From the NCBI RefSeq assembly GCF_001279585.1, contig NZ_LGEC01000103.1, forward strand, positions 62,001 to 126,000: a DNA stretch of 64,000 nucleotides, read 5' to 3'. The position numbers and the translations under genes are program-made. Positions 54,181-62,756 of the stretch are shown in pieces. Source of the DNA: Nocardiopsis sp. NRRL B-16309. Its GTDB lineage: Bacteria; Actinomycetota; Actinomycetes; Streptosporangiales; Streptosporangiaceae. The notes under the pieces were generated by a model. The model saw only the letters and a list, made by a program, of their open reading frames with translations, did not search any database and was not told the DNA's origin. Numbering within the stretch: the stretch's first letter is position 1; every line of letters starts with the position of its first letter.

Positions 54181-55050
54181 ATGGGATCAGTGGTCCGGAT
54201 GGGGACGTTCAGGGACAGCACAGGGCGCGAAGGGCGGGCAGGGCGCGACGGGCGAGGAGACGTCCCCCCGGTGCTGCCGCGCAGGTCGCGCGACGCGCAG
54301 GACCGCGCGCCGATCGTGCTCGACCGCAGGGCGGAGGTCAGGGGACACGCCATGGTCGTGGCGGGTGTCCCGGAGGAGGCCCGGATGCTGCGCTACCGCC
54401 TGGGCGCGCTCTCGGGTCTGCCCGGCGAGAAGCGGCACCGGCTGCGCCTGCTGGCCGGAGAGCTGTTCACCAACGCGATCACGCACTCGCGCAGCGGACG
54501 CCCCGGCGGGCTGGTGACCGTCACCGTCTTCCGGCTGCCGGGCCGGGTCCAGGTCAAGGTGACCGACGAGGGCCCGCTGGGCGACGAGGTGGCCACACCC
54601 TGCGTCCGGCCGTGCGATCCGGAGCGGGTGGGCGGGCTGGGCCTGCGGCTGGTCGCCCTGGAGGCGGACCGGTGGGGCGTGGTGCACGAGGTTCGTGAGG
54701 GGCGCGGGACCACCGTGTGGTTCGAGATCGACCGCGAGGGCCCGCCGGGTGAGCCCGCAGGCCCGGGCGAGCCCACTGCGCCGGGTGAGCTGGGTGCGTC
54801 GGGTGAGCCCGCTGGGTCCGGTGAGCTGGGTGCGTCGGGTGAGCCCGCAGGCACGGGGAGGTGGGCTGACATGTCGACATCCCGACACGGCGACACCACC
54901 GAACCGCGGGATCCCGGGCTTCGGCCGACGCTCGCGGAGACACCGGCTTCGCTGGACGCCGTACACCGGCTCGCGATGGGCGTCGGCGCGGAGTCGGAGG
55001 CCGCCGCGATCGCCCGATCGACGGACAGCCTCCGATCGCCCTGGCGGTGA
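54181..55050 (+). CDS. HATPase (RsbW-like anti-sigma/regulatory ATPase)
   Basis: A 289-residue protein with a GHKL ATPase domain at about 60-185: N-box LAGELFTNAITHSRSG, G1-type VKVTDEGPLGDEV and G2 GGLGLRLVALEADRWG. The domain resembles RsbW/SpoIIAB-type Ser kinases common beside XRE/DUF397 genes. The N-terminus is Arg/Gly-rich. The C-terminal tail has a tandem Gly/Glu/Pro/Ala repeat encoded by two copies of a 36-bp unit (54784-54855). The start at ATG 54181 follows GGGAGAAG. It is divergent from the XRE gene. The partner is unknown. Confidence 0.85.
   Translation: MGSVVRMGTFRDSTGREGRAGRDGRGDVPPVLPRRSRDAQDRAPIVLDRRAEVRGHAMVVAGVPEEARMLRYRLGALSGLPGEKRHRLRLLAGELFTNAITHSRSGRPGGLVTVTVFRLPGRVQVKVTDEGPLGDEVATPCVRPCDPERVGGLGLRLVALEADRWGVVHEVREGRGTTVWFEIDREGPPGEPAGPGEPTAPGELGASGEPAGSGELGASGEPAGTGRWADMSTSRHGDTTEPRDPGLRPTLAETPASLDAVHRLAMGVGAESEAAAIARSTDSLRSPWR
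54784..54855 (+). repeat. Two tandem copies of a 36-bp unit inside a coding region
   Basis: The unit starts GGTGAGCTGGGTGCGTCG and encodes the 12-residue repeat GELGASGEPAGS; further partial copies lie on both sides. It lies in the HATPase C-terminal tail. In-frame length keeps the reading frame, so copy number may vary between strains. Confidence 0.85.
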
Positions 55051-55167
55051 CTGACTCGCCTGAAATGTCATCCGCTCCTCCGATATGTGACCCACGCCGT
55101 GTCGCCCAGGTCCTGGCTTGGATAGCGTTTGCCGGGTCTGACCAGAGCTTTTGTCGGGGGGCGCCCC

Positions 55168-56097
55168 TTGTCCGGGGTCATCATCGGTTTCGGTGTCATC
55201 GCCAGCGTCGTCGTGATCGGCTACATGCTGGGGCGACTCCCGATCCTCGGGCCGGGCGCCAAGGAGGTCCTCACCAAGCTGGCGTTCTACGTGGCCAGCC
55301 CGGCGCTGCTGTTCACCATCCTGGCCGACGCGGACCTGTCGGTCCTGGTGTCCGCCCCCGTCCTGGTGACCGTACTCAGTGTCGTCGCGGTGATGGCCGC
55401 CTTCGTGGCGTTCGGCCTGGTCCGGCGCTGGGGCATCGGCCGGACCACGGTGGGCGCGCTGTCGTCCGGCTACGTCAACGCGGGCAACCTCGGCATCCCC
55501 ATCGCCTCCTACGTGCTGGGCGACGCCTCGATGGTCGCCCCGGTGCTGCTGCTCCAGCTGCTGGTGATCACGCCGGTCAGCCTGACGATCCTGGACCTGC
55601 ACACCGGGGGCGTGCGCGGACTCGGCCCGGTGCTGCGGCGCGCGGTGGGCACGCCCGTCCGCAACCCGGTGGTGATCGGTTCGCTGGCGGGGGTGGCCGT
55701 CTCCGCGTCGGGGTGGACGCCGCCCGGGCCGCTGATGGAGCCGTTCGAGCTGATCGGCGGCATGGCGGTCCCCGCGATGCTGCTGGCGTTCGGGATCTCG
55801 CTGCACGGCAGCGGCGTCCCCGGACGCGGGCCCGAGCGCGGACCGGTGCTGCTGGCGGTGGCGCTGAAGTCGGTCGTGCAGCCGCTGGTCGCCTGGGCCC
55901 TGGGCGCGCTGGTGTTCGGGCTGGAGGGCGTGGCCCTGTTCGCGGTGGTGGTGCTGGCCGCGCTTCCGACCGCCCAGAACGTCTTCAACTACGCCACGCT
56001 GTTCCGAACGTCGGAGGTGATGGTGCGGGAGGTGGTCCTGATCACCACGTTCCTCACGATCCCCGTCCTGTTCACCATCACCTTCCTCCTCGGGTGA
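55168..56097 (+). CDS. Auxin efflux carrier (AEC) family permease
   Basis: About 309 residues with ten hydrophobic segments in the PIN/AEC arrangement (5+5), including SGYVNAGNLGIPIASYVLGD with the conserved Asn-x-Gly-Asn and the later ALPTAQNVFNYATLF. Such carriers export organic acids or amino acids; the substrate is unknown. TTG 55168 after a G-rich stretch is the favoured start; TTG 55129 is in frame upstream but lacks a ribosome site. Starts are uncertain by up to 13 residues. It stands alone. Confidence 0.85.
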   Translation: MSGVIIGFGVIASVVVIGYMLGRLPILGPGAKEVLTKLAFYVASPALLFTILADADLSVLVSAPVLVTVLSVVAVMAAFVAFGLVRRWGIGRTTVGALSSGYVNAGNLGIPIASYVLGDASMVAPVLLLQLLVITPVSLTILDLHTGGVRGLGPVLRRAVGTPVRNPVVIGSLAGVAVSASGWTPPGPLMEPFELIGGMAVPAMLLAFGISLHGSGVPGRGPERGPVLLAVALKSVVQPLVAWALGALVFGLEGVALFAVVVLAALPTAQNVFNYATLFRTSEVMVREVVLITTFLTIPVLFTITFLLG

Positions 56098-56232
56098 CTC
56101 CGGGCCCCTCAGCGACCCAAGACGCACCTGCGGCAGGTGGGTTCTGTCGCCCCAACCGCAAGCCCTCCAAGCCCCGTCAGCAACAGAATCGGACGCCCGG
56201 CAGGAACGGCCGCACCCGCGTACCCTCCCCGT

Positions 56233-56667
56233 ATGGGACACCGTCACCCGAGCCAGCTGAAGAACCCTGACATCGCCCATGCCCGTGCCCGATGGCTGCT
56301 GCGGGCCGAACTGGCCGGTTGCGAGGAGTGCAGGGCGGAGGGTGACCGCGACGCACTGGCCGACCTGGCCGAGGGCGGTGTGTTCGACTCCCTGCTGACC
56401 GGTTTCATCCTCGCCCGCGTCCCGCAGTGGTCCACGCCCGGGCATCCGCAGACCTATCCGGCGACCGCCCACGGCCTCGCCCCGGTGGACGAGCGCGACT
56501 TCTGGCACTCCCCGACCCAGGACTGCCTGCGCGTGTGCACGGTCGACAAGCGCGGCAGGGACGTCGACACCCGCCCGGCGCTGCGGGCACTGCGGCTCAT
56601 GCCCTCAGTGCACCGGACGCTCGTCCTGGACGACGTCATCGACGGCCTCTCCGAGTCGGAGGTCTGA
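56233..56667 (+). CDS. Small protein of unknown function
   Basis: A 144-residue soluble protein from ATG 56233. It has Cys in ELAGCEECRAEGDRD and DCLRVCTVDKRG, and an acidic C-terminus. Codon usage supports it being coding. No domain is recognised; the Cys pairs could bind metal or form disulfides. It lies 135 bases after the permease and could be on the same transcript. Confidence 0.6.
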   Translation: MGHRHPSQLKNPDIAHARARWLLRAELAGCEECRAEGDRDALADLAEGGVFDSLLTGFILARVPQWSTPGHPQTYPATAHGLAPVDERDFWHSPTQDCLRVCTVDKRGRDVDTRPALRALRLMPSVHRTLVLDDVIDGLSESEV

Positions 56668-57243
56668 GGTCCGGCCGGGGACGAGCGCCCCCGCACTCGT
56701 TCCGGCACCCGGCACCCCGTACCCGGATCGGAGACGCAGCCGTGTCCCGGCCAGCGCCGAGCGAACCCCTCGCGCGCGAGGTATCCGGGTCATGTGTCGG
56801 TCAAGGTCGCACAGGGAACACTGACCCACAGGGACTCGCCCCCTCCCCCTTGCGGGGCGGGTCCTCCCCCAGACGCACGGTGGCCGACCGGCGCCAACGC
56901 CCGGGGCCCGGTGACGGGTCCGCCCGAACGGTTCTTCCCGGGCACGCGAAGGGGGCCGGTGGCCGCCGCGTTCACGCGACGGGCACCGGCCCCCGGAGCA
57001 GGGCGCCCCGTCGGAGCACCCGGCCTTCCGTTCTCTTCACACCCGGGTCATCACCCCGAGCCAGAGCGCTCACCCCCGGCCCGAGACATCGGCTCCGGCT
57101 CAGATCGGTCGGCGCCAGGCCGAGCCGTGAAGCCCAGGCCACGGTGTTCGGCCACGGCCCGAGTGTTCAGCCCAGGGGCGGAGCGCTCGCCCCGGCCCGA
57201 CCATGATCCCCGGCCCAGGGCGCCCGGCCCCCGGCCAGAACCG
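56668..57243. other. Convergent intergenic region with hairpin and short repeats
   Basis: About 575 bases without a supported gene between convergent genes. GGGGGCCGGTG (56951-56961) and CACCGGCCCCC (56984-56994) form a perfect 11-bp stem that probably terminates one or both transcripts. GAGCGCTC-x-CCCC-GGCCCGA-like copies occur at 57064-57084 and 57181-57200. Confidence 0.55.
56951..56994. terminator. 11-bp hairpin, probable bidirectional terminator
   Basis: A perfect GC-rich stem GGGGGCCGGTG / CACCGGCCCCC with a 22-base loop between two convergent genes. Confidence 0.55.
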
Positions 57244-58731
57244 TCAGCCCCAGGCCAGGGCGGTCAGCTCCGGGTCCTCCAGCGCCGTGCCGATGTCGCG
57301 CAGCACCTTGGAGCCCAGTTCCCCGTCGACCAGGCGGTGGTCGAAGGACAGCGACAGCGTGGTCACCTTCCGGACCGCCAGCTCGCCCTCGTGCACCCAC
57401 GGCATGTCCCGGATCTGCCCGAAGGCGAGGATCGCGGCCTCGCCCGGGTTGATGATCGGGGTGCCCGCGTCCACGCCGAAGACACCGACGTTGGTGATGG
57501 TGATGGTCCCCTGCGACATGTCCGCCGGACTGGTCTTGCCCGCCCGGGCGGTGTCCGTGAGCTCCTTGAGGCTCGCCGCCAGCTCGGGCAGGGTCTGGGC
57601 GTCGGCGTCCTTGATGTTGGGCACCACCAGACCGCGCTCGGTGGCGGCGGCGATCCCAAGGTTCACGTAGTCCTTGACCACGATCTCCTGGTTCTCCTCG
57701 TCCCAGGAGGCGTTGACCTCCGGGTTGCGCCGGATGGCCATGAGCAGCGCCTTGGCCACCAGCAGCAGCGGGGACACCTTGACGTCGGCGAAGTCGGGAC
57801 GGGCGCGCAGCCGCGCGACCGCCTCCATGGTCTTCGTGACGTCCACCTGGAGGAACTCGGTCACGTGCGGCGCGGTGAACGCGCTGCCCACCATCGCGGC
57901 GGCCGTGTGCTTGCGCACGCCCTTGATGGGGACGCGGCGCTCGCGGGCCGACCGGTCGGTGGCCGCCGCGGGCGCGGCCTGCGGCGCGGCCTCGGCGGGC
58001 GCCTCGGGCGCCTGTGCCGCGTCGGCGGCGGCCCGGACGTCCTCGCGCGTGACGATCCCGCCGGCGCCGGTGGGCGTCACCGTCGCCAGGTCCACGCCCA
58101 GGTCACGGGCGAGCTTGCGCACCGGCGGCTTGGCCAGCGGGCGGCCCGACGCCGGAGCCGGGGCCGCGGGCGCGGCGACCACGCCCGGGGTGCCGGGCTC
58201 GGCCGCGGGCACCGGCCGGGCGGACTCCTCCGTCGGGGCGGGCCGCTCGGCCTGCGCGGGCGCCGCGGTGGGCGCCGACGAGGGCGCGGGCGGTGAGGCC
58301 GGGCCCGAGGGCGTCGGCCGACGACGGGCACGGCGCTGCGTGGAGGCCGCCTTCTCGCCGTAGCCGACCAGCGGCTTCTCCCGCTTCTCCGTCTCCTCCT
58401 CGGCGGCCGGGGCCGCTCCGGACGCCGCGCCGCCGTTCCCGGCCGGGGCGTCTCCGCCGGAGCCGTCGTCCACGGTGATGATCACCGTGCCGACGTCCAC
58501 CGTCTGCCCCTCCTCGACCAGCAGTTCGCGGACGGTCCCCGCGTACGGGCTCGGCAGTTCGACCACGGCCTTGGCCGTCTCGATCTCGCAGATGTTCTGG
58601 TTGACGACGATCTCGTCGCCCGGCCGCACGAACCAGGTGAGCAGCTCGGCGTCGACCAGGCCCTCCCCGACGTCGGGCAGTCTGAACTCCCGCACGCCGC
58701 CCGTGGACGGCGCGCTCTTCTGAATCCCCAT
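57244..58731 (-). CDS. bkdC: 2-oxoacid dehydrogenase E2 (dihydrolipoamide acyltransferase)
   Basis: A 495-residue E2 core subunit: lipoyl domain (about 15-92, lipoylated Lys54 in IETAKAVVE), a long Pro/Ala/Glu linker, peripheral subunit-binding domain (about 200-240, KPPVRKLARDLGVDLATV) and a catalytic domain with active-site His465 and Asp469 in SFDHRLVDG. ATG 58731 is chosen because it starts at the lipoyl domain; longer frames only add shadow sequence. It transfers acyl groups from E1 to CoA. It is the last gene of the operon; no E3 follows, so a shared dihydrolipoamide dehydrogenase is expected elsewhere. Confidence 0.95.
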   Translation of the reverse strand: MGIQKSAPSTGGVREFRLPDVGEGLVDAELLTWFVRPGDEIVVNQNICEIETAKAVVELPSPYAGTVRELLVEEGQTVDVGTVIITVDDGSGGDAPAGNGGAASGAAPAAEEETEKREKPLVGYGEKAASTQRRARRRPTPSGPASPPAPSSAPTAAPAQAERPAPTEESARPVPAAEPGTPGVVAAPAAPAPASGRPLAKPPVRKLARDLGVDLATVTPTGAGGIVTREDVRAAADAAQAPEAPAEAAPQAAPAAATDRSARERRVPIKGVRKHTAAAMVGSAFTAPHVTEFLQVDVTKTMEAVARLRARPDFADVKVSPLLLVAKALLMAIRRNPEVNASWDEENQEIVVKDYVNLGIAAATERGLVVPNIKDADAQTLPELAASLKELTDTARAGKTSPADMSQGTITITNVGVFGVDAGTPIINPGEAAILAFGQIRDMPWVHEGELAVRKVTTLSLSFDHRLVDGELGSKVLRDIGTALEDPELTALAWG

Positions 58732-58753
58732 GTTCTTCGGTTTCCCCGATCCC

Positions 58754-59734
58754 CTAGTACGCGAACGCCCGGTCCACACCGTCCAGAACGCGGTCAAGGT
58801 CCGGAAGGTAGTGCTCCTCCAGACGAGACTGCGGATACGGCGTGTCGAAAGCGGCAACACGGATCACCGGCGATTCCAGGTGGTAGAAGCACTCCTCCGT
58901 GACGCGGGCGGCGATCTCACCACCGGGGCCGCCGCTGAGCGGCGCCTCGTGCGCGATCACCAGGCGACCGGTGCGCTTGACCGACTCCACGATGGTCGGG
59001 TAGTCGACCGGCGACAGCGAGCGCAGGTCCACCACCTCGATGGAGTGGTCGGTGTCGGCCTCGGCCGCCTGGAGGGCGGTCTTGACCATCGGACCGTACG
59101 CCAGGAGCGTCGCGTCCGTGCCGGGGCGCGCCACACGGGCGGCGCCCATCGGGGTCGCCTCCTCGATGGGGGCGGCGGTGTCGACCTCGGCCTTCTCGTA
59201 GTAGCGCCGCTTGGGCTCCAGGAAGATGACCGGGTCGTCGGACCGGATGGCCTGCTGGATCATCCAGTAGGCGTCCTCGGGGTTGGCGACGGTGACCACC
59301 CGCAGGCCCGCGGTGTGCGTGAAGTACGCCTCCGGGGACTCACTGTGGTGCTCCACCGCGCCGATGCCGCCGCCGTAGGGGATGCGCATGACGATGGGCA
59401 TGCTGAGCTTACCCGCCGAGCGGCGGCGCATCTTGGCCAGCTGGGTGAAGGTCTGGTTGGCGGCCGGGAAGAAGAAGCCGTCGAACTGGATCTCGACCAC
59501 CGGGCGGTAGCCGCGCATGGCCATGCCGATCGCCGTGCCGACGATCCCCGACTCGGCGAGCGGGGTGTCGATGACGCGGTCGGCGCCGAAGTCCTTGTGC
59601 AGGCCGTCGGTGACCCGGAAGACACCGCCGAGCCTGCCGACGTCCTCGCCCATGACCAGGACCTTGGGGTCGTGCTCCATGGAGGCGCGCAGGCCGGCGT
59701 TGATGGCCTTGCCGATCGTGAGGTTGGTTCCCAT
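58754..59734 (-). CDS. bkdB: 2-oxoacid dehydrogenase E1 beta
   Basis: A 326-residue transketolase-like beta subunit. MGEDVGRLGGVFRVTDGL and GADRVIDTPLAESGIVG match E1-beta of branched-chain 2-oxoacid/pyruvate dehydrogenases. The PYR domain and transketolase C-terminal domain are both present (SEYCFYHLESP-like end). It lies three bases after E1 alpha and 22 before E2, in one operon. Substrate (branched-chain 2-oxoacids or pyruvate) cannot be fixed from sequence alone; branched-chain precursors for fatty acids and polyketides are likely in this organism. Confidence 0.95.
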   Translation of the reverse strand: MGTNLTIGKAINAGLRASMEHDPKVLVMGEDVGRLGGVFRVTDGLHKDFGADRVIDTPLAESGIVGTAIGMAMRGYRPVVEIQFDGFFFPAANQTFTQLAKMRRRSAGKLSMPIVMRIPYGGGIGAVEHHSESPEAYFTHTAGLRVVTVANPEDAYWMIQQAIRSDDPVIFLEPKRRYYEKAEVDTAAPIEEATPMGAARVARPGTDATLLAYGPMVKTALQAAEADTDHSIEVVDLRSLSPVDYPTIVESVKRTGRLVIAHEAPLSGGPGGEIAARVTEECFYHLESPVIRVAAFDTPYPQSRLEEHYLPDLDRVLDGVDRAFAY

Positions 59735-59737
59735 GGC

Positions 59738-60853
59738 CTAACGGCCCCCTTCGGCGCCGGCACCCTCGAACGAGGCGAGGTACTCGGCGAACTCTGACCG
59801 CTGCCGGTCGATCTGGACGTTGGGCTCTGCGTAGACCTCGTGGAAGATGTCCAGCGGCTCGGGGTCGGGCAGTGCCCGGCACTCGCTGCGCACCTGCTCA
59901 CCGATGGCGTCGGCCTCGGTGTCCACGGACGCGAAGAACGCGTCGTCGGCCAGCCCGTTGTTCTCCAGGTACCGGCGCACGCGCAGGATCGGGTCCTTGG
60001 CCTTCCACTCGTCCAGCTCGGCCGACGCGCGGTAGCGGCTGGGGTCGTCGTTGGTGGTGTGGGCGCCCATCCGGTAGGTGAACGCCTCCACGAGCGTGGG
60101 GCCGTTGCCCTCGCGGGCGTTGTCCAGCGCGGCGCGGGTGACGGCCAGGCAGGCCAGGACGTCGTTGCCGTCCACGCGCACGCCCGGGAAGCCGAAGCCG
60201 GCGGCGCGCTTGTAGATGGGCACGCGGGACTGGCGCTCGGTCGACTCGGAGATGGCCCACTGGTTGTTCTGGCAGAAGAAGACCACGGGGGCGTTGTTGA
60301 CCGAGGCGAAGTTGAACGCCTCGTTGGTGTCGCCCTGGCTGGTGGCCCCGTCGCCGAAGTAGGAGATGACGGCGGTGCCGTCCTCGCCGACCGCGCCGTC
60401 GCGCTGGACGCCCATGGCGTAGCCGGTGGCGTGCAGCGCCTGGCTGCCGATGACGATGGTGTAGAGGTGGAATCCGTGCTCGTGCGGGTCCCAGCCTCCG
60501 TTGGTGACGCCGCGGAACATGCCGAGCAGTTCCTTGGGAGCGATGCCGCGGCACCAGGCGACGCCGTGCTCGCGGTAGGACGGGAAGGCCATGTCGCGCT
60601 CGCCGAGCGCACGGCCGGAGCCGATCTGGGCGGCCTCCTGGCCGAGCAGGGACGCCCACAGTCCCAGTTCGCCCTGGCGCTGCAGGGAGACGGCCTCGCT
60701 GTCGACCCTGCGTACCAGGACCAGGTCCCGGTACAGCGCGCGGATCTCCTCCGCGCTGATGTCAAGGGGGTAGTCGGGGTGCCCCGTCAGTTCCCCTTCT
60801 GGTGTCAGGAGCTGGATGAGCTCCGGCTCCTCGTGCGCGGTGGTATCCGACAC
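59738..60853 (-). CDS. bkdA: 2-oxoacid dehydrogenase E1 alpha
   Basis: A 371-residue thiamine-diphosphate-binding subunit. The TPP motif GDGATSQGDTNEAFNFASVNNAPVVFF-like block runs GDGA...NN, with NQWAISES following. The chosen GTG 60853 has GAGGAG four bases before it and avoids a non-coding N-terminal extension. FRGVTNGGWDPHEHGFH is the usual substrate region. It heads the operon E1alpha-E1beta-E2. A GTGA-N6-TCAC site (60965-60978) lies in its promoter region. Confidence 0.95.
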   Translation of the reverse strand: MSDTTAHEEPELIQLLTPEGELTGHPDYPLDISAEEIRALYRDLVLVRRVDSEAVSLQRQGELGLWASLLGQEAAQIGSGRALGERDMAFPSYREHGVAWCRGIAPKELLGMFRGVTNGGWDPHEHGFHLYTIVIGSQALHATGYAMGVQRDGAVGEDGTAVISYFGDGATSQGDTNEAFNFASVNNAPVVFFCQNNQWAISESTERQSRVPIYKRAAGFGFPGVRVDGNDVLACLAVTRAALDNAREGNGPTLVEAFTYRMGAHTTNDDPSRYRASAELDEWKAKDPILRVRRYLENNGLADDAFFASVDTEADAIGEQVRSECRALPDPEPLDIFHEVYAEPNVQIDRQRSEFAEYLASFEGAGAEGGR

Positions 60854-61190
60854 GTCGCTCCTCGGGTACTCGGGGCCGAATTCGCGTTGGTGAACGCTGA
60901 TCGGCCGGATCACGGTCCGCCCACCCGGGGGTGGTGGGTGGAGGCGGACAGCCCTCACCACATCGTGACAGACCTCACTATGGGGAGCGCAAGCCCCCAG
61001 CGTCACCTTTTAACTTGTGGGGCCCATGATCCACGACGTCCGACCGGGCCGTTTACCAGGGCTTCCTAGCAGATACAAGGACTTCCGACTACTTTCCGGC
61101 CACGAGTCCACGAGTCCACGACAGGCGGATAGAGCCCTGTTCGGAACCACGGATGCGTCCGGTCCAGCCCGCACGAGCCAGCGCCCCGCC
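60854..61190. promoter_or_regulatory. Promoter region of the E1alpha operon
   Basis: About 340 bases with no gene. It holds the operon's promoter and a Crp-like core GTGA-CAGACC-TCAC at 60965-60978; the outer bases deviate from TGTGA/TCACA. The right end is the 3' side of the HTH gene. Confidence 0.5.
60965..60978. promoter_or_regulatory. Weak Crp-like site upstream of E1alpha
   Basis: GTGA-N6-TCAC is a correct core of the Crp/GlxR consensus, 112-125 bases before the E1alpha start. The flanking bases are C and T rather than T and A, so this is weaker than the site at 5037. Confidence 0.35.
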
Positions 61191-61544
61191 CTACGGGAGG
61201 TCGGCTGACTCGACTGCATCGACGATCTTTCGTCTGCCTTCCCTACGCCGCTCCCGCTTGGCCTGAAACTCCAGGACGTCTTCCAGCCGGACCATCCGAT
61301 GGCGGCGGCTGCCGGGCAGGCGCTCCGACGGAATCGCTCCCTCATCCAGCAAGCGCACGACGAAGGGCCTGGACAAGCCCAGCATCTCCGCGGCTTCCGC
61401 GGGGGAGAGCGTGGTCTCGGCGGCCAGCACGCAAACCGCATGTCCGGCTGAGAGCTCACCGGCCAGTACGAGGTACCCCGAGGTTTCCGGACAGGTTGCA
61501 CAACACGCTGAGAGGCGACACGGGTTCAGTGCCGCCGGCATCAT
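61191..61544 (-). CDS. Excisionase-type HTH protein
   Basis: A 117-residue protein. The C-terminal part (about 43-95) is a MerR/excisionase-like winged helix: TTLSPAEAAEMLGLSRPFVVRLLDEGAIP, then RRHRMVRLEDVLEF. Such domains occur in phage excisionases and in many actinobacterial antitoxin-like proteins. The N-terminal 40 residues are Cys-rich (NPCRLSACCATCPE) and lack the usual antitoxin domain, so it may be truncated or have a different start. ATG 61544 overlaps the acetyltransferase stop by one base, indicating translation coupling to the lasso locus. The role there is unknown. Confidence 0.7.
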   Translation of the reverse strand: MMPAALNPCRLSACCATCPETSGYLVLAGELSAGHAVCVLAAETTLSPAEAAEMLGLSRPFVVRLLDEGAIPSERLPGSRRHRMVRLEDVLEFQAKRERRREGRRKIVDAVESADLP

Positions 61545-62131
61545 CAGGAGTCGGCTCCGAACTGTTGCTTGACCCGCGACGGGCCGGGGAACTCCGCAGG
61601 GACGGCGTCCATGTGGATCTCGTTGACACGACGGCCCAGCCACTTGTTGGAGTTGCGGCGCATTCCCTGACGGCGGAAGCCCGCGCGCTCGTAGGCGGTG
61701 ATCGCCCCGGCGTTGGGTTCCAGGACGGTCAGGTAGACGCACTCCAACCCGGTGACGTGGAAGGCGTAGTCCAGCACCAGAAGGGTCGCCTCGGTACCGA
61801 CCCCCTTGCCTCGGGCTTCGGGGGCTCCGATGGCCACGGTGTACTCGGCGACGTCCAGTCCCAGGTCGAGCAGGAGCATGGCTGTGCCCACCGGAAGCGG
61901 TTCGGGACCGTCCGTGGCGTAGACGGTGAACTTGATCTGCCGGTCGGGGGAGGACTCGTAGGCGCTGGTGTAGATCTCCCGGGTGGTCGCGATCTGCTGG
62001 GGAGTCTGCCGGTTGTATCCGACGATGGTGGGAATGCGCTGCTCCCACCGCCAGTAGTCCTCCATCAGGTCGGAGCGGATCGGGCCGATACCGGCCCGGT
62101 CACCGTGCAGCCAGAGCTCAGGTTCGTTCAT
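61544..62131 (-). CDS. GNAT acetyltransferase of the lasso-peptide locus
   Basis: A 195-residue N-acetyltransferase of the RimJ/RimL-like GNAT type. Motif A is ARGKGVGTEA, then a helix and LTVLEPNAGAITAYERAGF (motif B). ATG 62131 lies in the end of the protease gene, with GAGG just before it, so the genes overlap by 14 bases. In albusnodin-type loci the acetyltransferase acetylates a Lys of the lasso precursor; the same order cyclase-protease-acetyltransferase here supports this role. The precursor is not in the window. Confidence 0.88.
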   Translation of the reverse strand: MNEPELWLHGDRAGIGPIRSDLMEDYWRWEQRIPTIVGYNRQTPQQIATTREIYTSAYESSPDRQIKFTVYATDGPEPLPVGTAMLLLDLGLDVAEYTVAIGAPEARGKGVGTEATLLVLDYAFHVTGLECVYLTVLEPNAGAITAYERAGFRRQGMRRNSNKWLGRRVNEIHMDAVPAEFPGPSRVKQQFGADS

Positions 62132-62756
62132 GCGTGTCCTCTTCTTGCTCTCGTGGATGTGGCGCAACGGTCAGGAGCGTCTGGAAGCGCTGCGTGGATG
62201 CGGGTTCGGCGATCAGGTTTCCGTCGCTCGTGCGTATCCAGGCGTGGAACTCGATGGGGTCGGCACAGACTCCGTGACACCAGGTGACGTGTCGTCCGAT
62301 CAGGGCCAGTGCGAGCACCGTGGCCACCGACTCTTCCAGGCATGCGACGCGCACGGGCAGAAACAACCCGATCCACCGAACCGCGCTGTGGACCCTCTCG
62401 GCCTCGGCCGGAGTCGCTTCCTGCGTACGGACGCGCAGTGCCTGACGCAGAAGCCACAGCGCCCGTGACATGGTGCGGTTCTTCCGGCCGAAACAGCGCA
62501 CCAGGAGCGTGAGGGCCAGTGCCGGGGCGGCGAGCAGCAGATGGGCAGTGGTCGGGCGTGGAGACGGATGCCACCCGTAGTCGAGCTCCTGGCTTCCCCA
62601 GCTCGGACGCCACCGCGGGCCCGGGGTGACAGGTGACTGTGGTCGTGCGCGGCTCAAAGCGGCGCTGGTTCTGCCGTTCGCATAGTCCACAGTGACGGTG
62701 GCCGTGTCCAGGGCACAGACGATGGCGGGGGCACGCTCGACTCGGCGCCGGCTCAT
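62118..62756 (-). CDS. Lasso-peptide leader protease (transglutaminase-like, B/B2)
   Basis: A 212-residue protein whose C-terminal part is the transglutaminase-like cysteine protease that removes the lasso leader. Catalytic residues: Cys139 (VACLEESVA), His171 (IEFHAWI) and Asp178 (TSDGNLI). It is longer than a free B2 protein (about 140-150): the first 110 residues include AIVCALDTATVTVDYANGRT, which might be a degenerate leader-binding (RRE) domain, and a hydrophobic segment (LLLAAPALALTLLV). ATG 62756 overlaps the cyclase stop (ATGA). No separate RRE gene is seen. Confidence 0.88.
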   Translation of the reverse strand: MSRRRVERAPAIVCALDTATVTVDYANGRTSAALSRARPQSPVTPGPRWRPSWGSQELDYGWHPSPRPTTAHLLLAAPALALTLLVRCFGRKNRTMSRALWLLRQALRVRTQEATPAEAERVHSAVRWIGLFLPVRVACLEESVATVLALALIGRHVTWCHGVCADPIEFHAWIRTSDGNLIAEPASTQRFQTLLTVAPHPREQEEDTHERT

